From NCBI GenBank assembly GCA_965248955.1, contig OZ252212.1, positions 992,001 to 1,056,000 on the forward strand: a stretch of DNA of 64,000 nt, written 5' to 3'. The stretch comes from DAOUJH01 sp965248955 (GTDB lineage Bacteria > Chloroflexota > Dehalococcoidia > Lucifugimonadales > QGNO01). Both the position numbers and the translations under genes were made by a program. Under the pieces are notes generated by a model. That model was not told where the DNA came from, did no database searches, and was given only the letters and a program-made list of their open reading frames with translations. Below, piece by piece: positions 62,099 to 64,000 of this stretch (positions within the stretch are counted from its first letter, which is position 1; the number at the start of each line of letters is the position of its first letter).

Positions 62099-64000
62099 AT
62101 GCTGGATACTGCGCTGGCAAAGAAACGGCTTGTGGGACTGCTACTGGCGGCGGTCATTCTGGCCCTGTTCCTCGTATTCAATCGTTTCCCCAAGCTGGAC
62201 ACCGTACAGGGCGATCTTGAGGCTGTTACCTCGTCGACGCTGGAATGCTTCCAGAGCTTCTGCATAGACCGTGATCCTGATTCAACCTTCTTCTCCCGGT
62301 GGTGGGAATTCTCCCTGACCTATCTGCGCCTCGTCTCCGTCGGTATGGTCTTTGCCTTTGTGGTCGCCGGCCTAACCGAAGCTTTTCTCTTCCCCACCGG
62401 CGGCATGGGAACGCCCACGGGGAAAAGTTCGTTCAAACGCACCCTGAAGGGGCTTGCCATAGGCCCGGTGATGAACCTGTGCTCCGCCTGCATAGTCCCT
62501 ATATCCTCCACGTTCCGCAAAACGGGCGTAGGAATAGAAGGCGCCATCAGCATGGTGCAGGGTTCCGCCACCCTGAACCTTCCTTCGTTGATAATGGTTG
62601 CCATGGTGTTCACGCCGTTGCTCGGCGTGAGCCGGTTGGTCATGGGTGTTGCCGCGGCTCTCCTCATTGGCCCGCTCGTGGTCATGGTCCTCACCAGAAG
62701 CCGGGGCAAGGCTCTTCCTGATCAGGGGGAGCACGGTTCCCGGGAGATTGAGGAGTCCGCTCGCTGGGGGCCGGCAATGCGGGAGGCCTTCGCTGACTGG
62801 GCCAGATCAACCGCGCGTTTCCTGGTTCGACTCGGCCCCATCATGGTCCTGGCCGGGTTCGCCAGCGGCCTCGTCATGCAATGGACAAGCCCGGATGTTG
62901 TGGAAACGTACCTGGGCAACAACGTGATGGGCGTCGCTATAGCCGCCACTTTCGGCCTGCTGATCAACGTCCCTCTGCTGTTCGAGATCCCCCTTGTAGC
63001 ACTCCTCTTACTACTGGGCATGGGTACCGCTCCTGCCGCCACCCTCCTGTTCGCCGCCGCGGCCGGGGGGCCCATAACATTCTGGGGGCTGGCCAAGTCC
63101 ATGCCCAAGAAGGCAGTGGTCACCTTCGCCGCCGCCACCTGGACTGTAGGGATACTTGGCGGCGTCGCCATTCTGGGTTTCAGCCTGGCGCTTCCCGGTA
63201 ATGACTCCGGTCTGAGAATCGAAGCCGCCTCTCACGGAGAAAGCCCTACTGTGCCCATAAGCACCAGATCAGATAGCCCAATGCGATTCACCAACGTCAC
63301 TATCCAGTCCGGCATCGACTACAAACACGTACCTCTGAATGAGAGATATGGCAATACCGATAACGCCTGGATGGCGGGCGGAGCAGTGGCTGAAGACTTC
63401 AACGGCGACGGCTGGGTTGATCTCTTCGTGCTTCCCGGCAACGCTCCTCCCGCCTTGCTTTACATTAACCAGAAGGACGGTACATTCAAGGATGAGGCAG
63501 TTACTAGAGCCGCAGCCATATCCACGGAAAGCGGTATGGCCGCGGCGGCGGCTGATTACGATAACGACGGTGATATAGACATATTCGTGGCCAACGATTT
63601 CCCTCCACACGTCCTTCTAACAAATGAAGGCGACGGCCATTTCAGCCGCAACGACACGCCCCTGATGCAGCCGGCCGCATTCGCTACCAGCCCAAGCTGG
63701 GGTGATATTAACAACGACGGTCTGCTTGAACTGGTCCTTGGCGAATGGAATCCCATACAAGGGCCCATACAAGATGCCATTGAAGAGGGGTTCATAGATG
63801 CTGATCCCCAGTATCCCTACTGGTCTCTATGGATGTACCTCAACCATGGCGACGGCTACCTGGAAGGATACCAGTTCCGCAGCAACTCACTGGTGTCCCG
63901 CGAGAACTTCGTATTTGCTCCCCGGTTCGCAGACCTCAACGGCGACTTCTACACTGACCTGGCCGTCGTTTCCGACTACGGCAGGTCCAAGCTCTACTTG
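62099..64000 (+). CDS. permease (PF03773-like) fused to FG-GAP/VCBS repeats, cut by window end
   Basis: The frame opens at ATG 62099 (AGGAAA upstream) and has no stop to the last base: 634 codons, so the C-terminus is missing. Residues ~10-375 resemble the DUF318/ArsP-like permease family: about eight to nine membrane segments with NLCSACIVPISSTFRKTGVG, a Cys-x2-Cys loop next to a helix, and a later FEIPLVALLLLLGMG repeat. From about residue 395 (MRFTNVTIQSGIDY) the protein is a secreted-type FG-GAP/ASPIC region with calcium loops DFNGDGWVD, DYDNDGDID, DINNDGLLE and DLNGDFYTD. The linker has no cleavage motif, so both parts form one protein. It is divergent from the uptake operon. Confidence 0.85.
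   Translation, partial: MLDTALAKKRLVGLLLAAVILALFLVFNRFPKLDTVQGDLEAVTSSTLECFQSFCIDRDPDSTFFSRWWEFSLTYLRLVSVGMVFAFVVAGLTEAFLFPTGGMGTPTGKSSFKRTLKGLAIGPVMNLCSACIVPISSTFRKTGVGIEGAISMVQGSATLNLPSLIMVAMVFTPLLGVSRLVMGVAAALLIGPLVVMVLTRSRGKALPDQGEHGSREIEESARWGPAMREAFADWARSTARFLVRLGPIMVLAGFASGLVMQWTSPDVVETYLGNNVMGVAIAATFGLLINVPLLFEIPLVALLLLLGMGTAPAATLLFAAAAGGPITFWGLAKSMPKKAVVTFAAATWTVGILGGVAILGFSLALPGNDSGLRIEAASHGESPTVPISTRSDSPMRFTNVTIQSGIDYKHVPLNERYGNTDNAWMAGGAVAEDFNGDGWVDLFVLPGNAPPALLYINQKDGTFKDEAVTRAAAISTESGMAAAAADYDNDGDIDIFVANDFPPHVLLTNEGDGHFSRNDTPLMQPAAFATSPSWGDINNDGLLELVLGEWNPIQGPIQDAIEEGFIDADPQYPYWSLWMYLNHGDGYLEGYQFRSNSLVSRENFVFAPRFADLNGDFYTDLAVVSDYGRSKLYL

Overview
The window looks like a chromosomal segment from an uncultivated, probably monoderm bacterium of the phylum Chloroflexota. 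My best guess is class Dehalococcoidia, perhaps a SAR202-like marine lineage. The pointers are a GreA fused to a recombinase-type N-terminal domain, a short RND exporter without outer-membrane partners, several lipobox proteins with Pro/Thr/Ala linkers, and many enzymes of the RraA, Asp/Glu-racemase, M24 and SDR families. This is inference from gene content; rpoB, rpoC and ftsH here would settle it in a tree. Base composition is moderately GC-rich and TTG/GTG starts with good ribosome sites are common. No tRNA, rRNA, CRISPR array, prophage or intact insertion sequence was seen.

Layout. 1-9,000: mixed metabolism and transport: an SDR epimerase with NhaA, an RraA-like protein, a GNAT-ChrA coupled pair, BioY, a third SDR-like protein, then a small accessory patch with a lone 98-residue protein, a HicB-HicA toxin-antitoxin pair and dispersed palindromic repeats. 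9,000-26,400: housekeeping: M1 aminopeptidase, GYD protein, a CaCA-type cation exchanger, the GreA fusion divergent from FtsH, fumarase C, an RND exporter, FabI, and a MoxR-DUF58-DUF4129 operon. 26,400-36,200: rpoC and rpoB (minus strand, not preceded by ribosomal protein genes), a frameshifted sterol-reductase remnant, and class 2 dihydroorotate dehydrogenase. 36,400-47,000: envelope functions: a CPA2 antiporter with CBS domains, a DUF4349 lipoprotein with inserted PKD domains, an RDD protein, HflK-HflC, PlsY, a B-box membrane protein, and two convergent MFS transporters. 47,100-53,500: an SDR-AKR-propeller lipoprotein-ABC binding protein operon, a variant M24 peptidase, and an SNase-like lipoprotein. 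53,600-62,000: a PadR regulator with a broken arsenite methyltransferase gene, an unlisted ~58-residue small gene divergent from a LysR regulator, and a five-gene operon (ABC binding protein, two permeases, asparaginase-like amidase, maleate isomerase-like protein). 62,099-end: a permease fused to extracytoplasmic FG-GAP repeats, cut by the window edge.

The most unusual items are the permease/FG-GAP fusion, the GreA fusion, the uptake operon whose amidase and isomerase both have altered active-site residues, the cysteine-rich PadR with a promoter-overlapping direct repeat in front of a deletion-damaged arsM, and the sterol-reductase remnant carrying an 18-bp tandem duplication. None of these is proven to be a new system; each is given with a decisive test.
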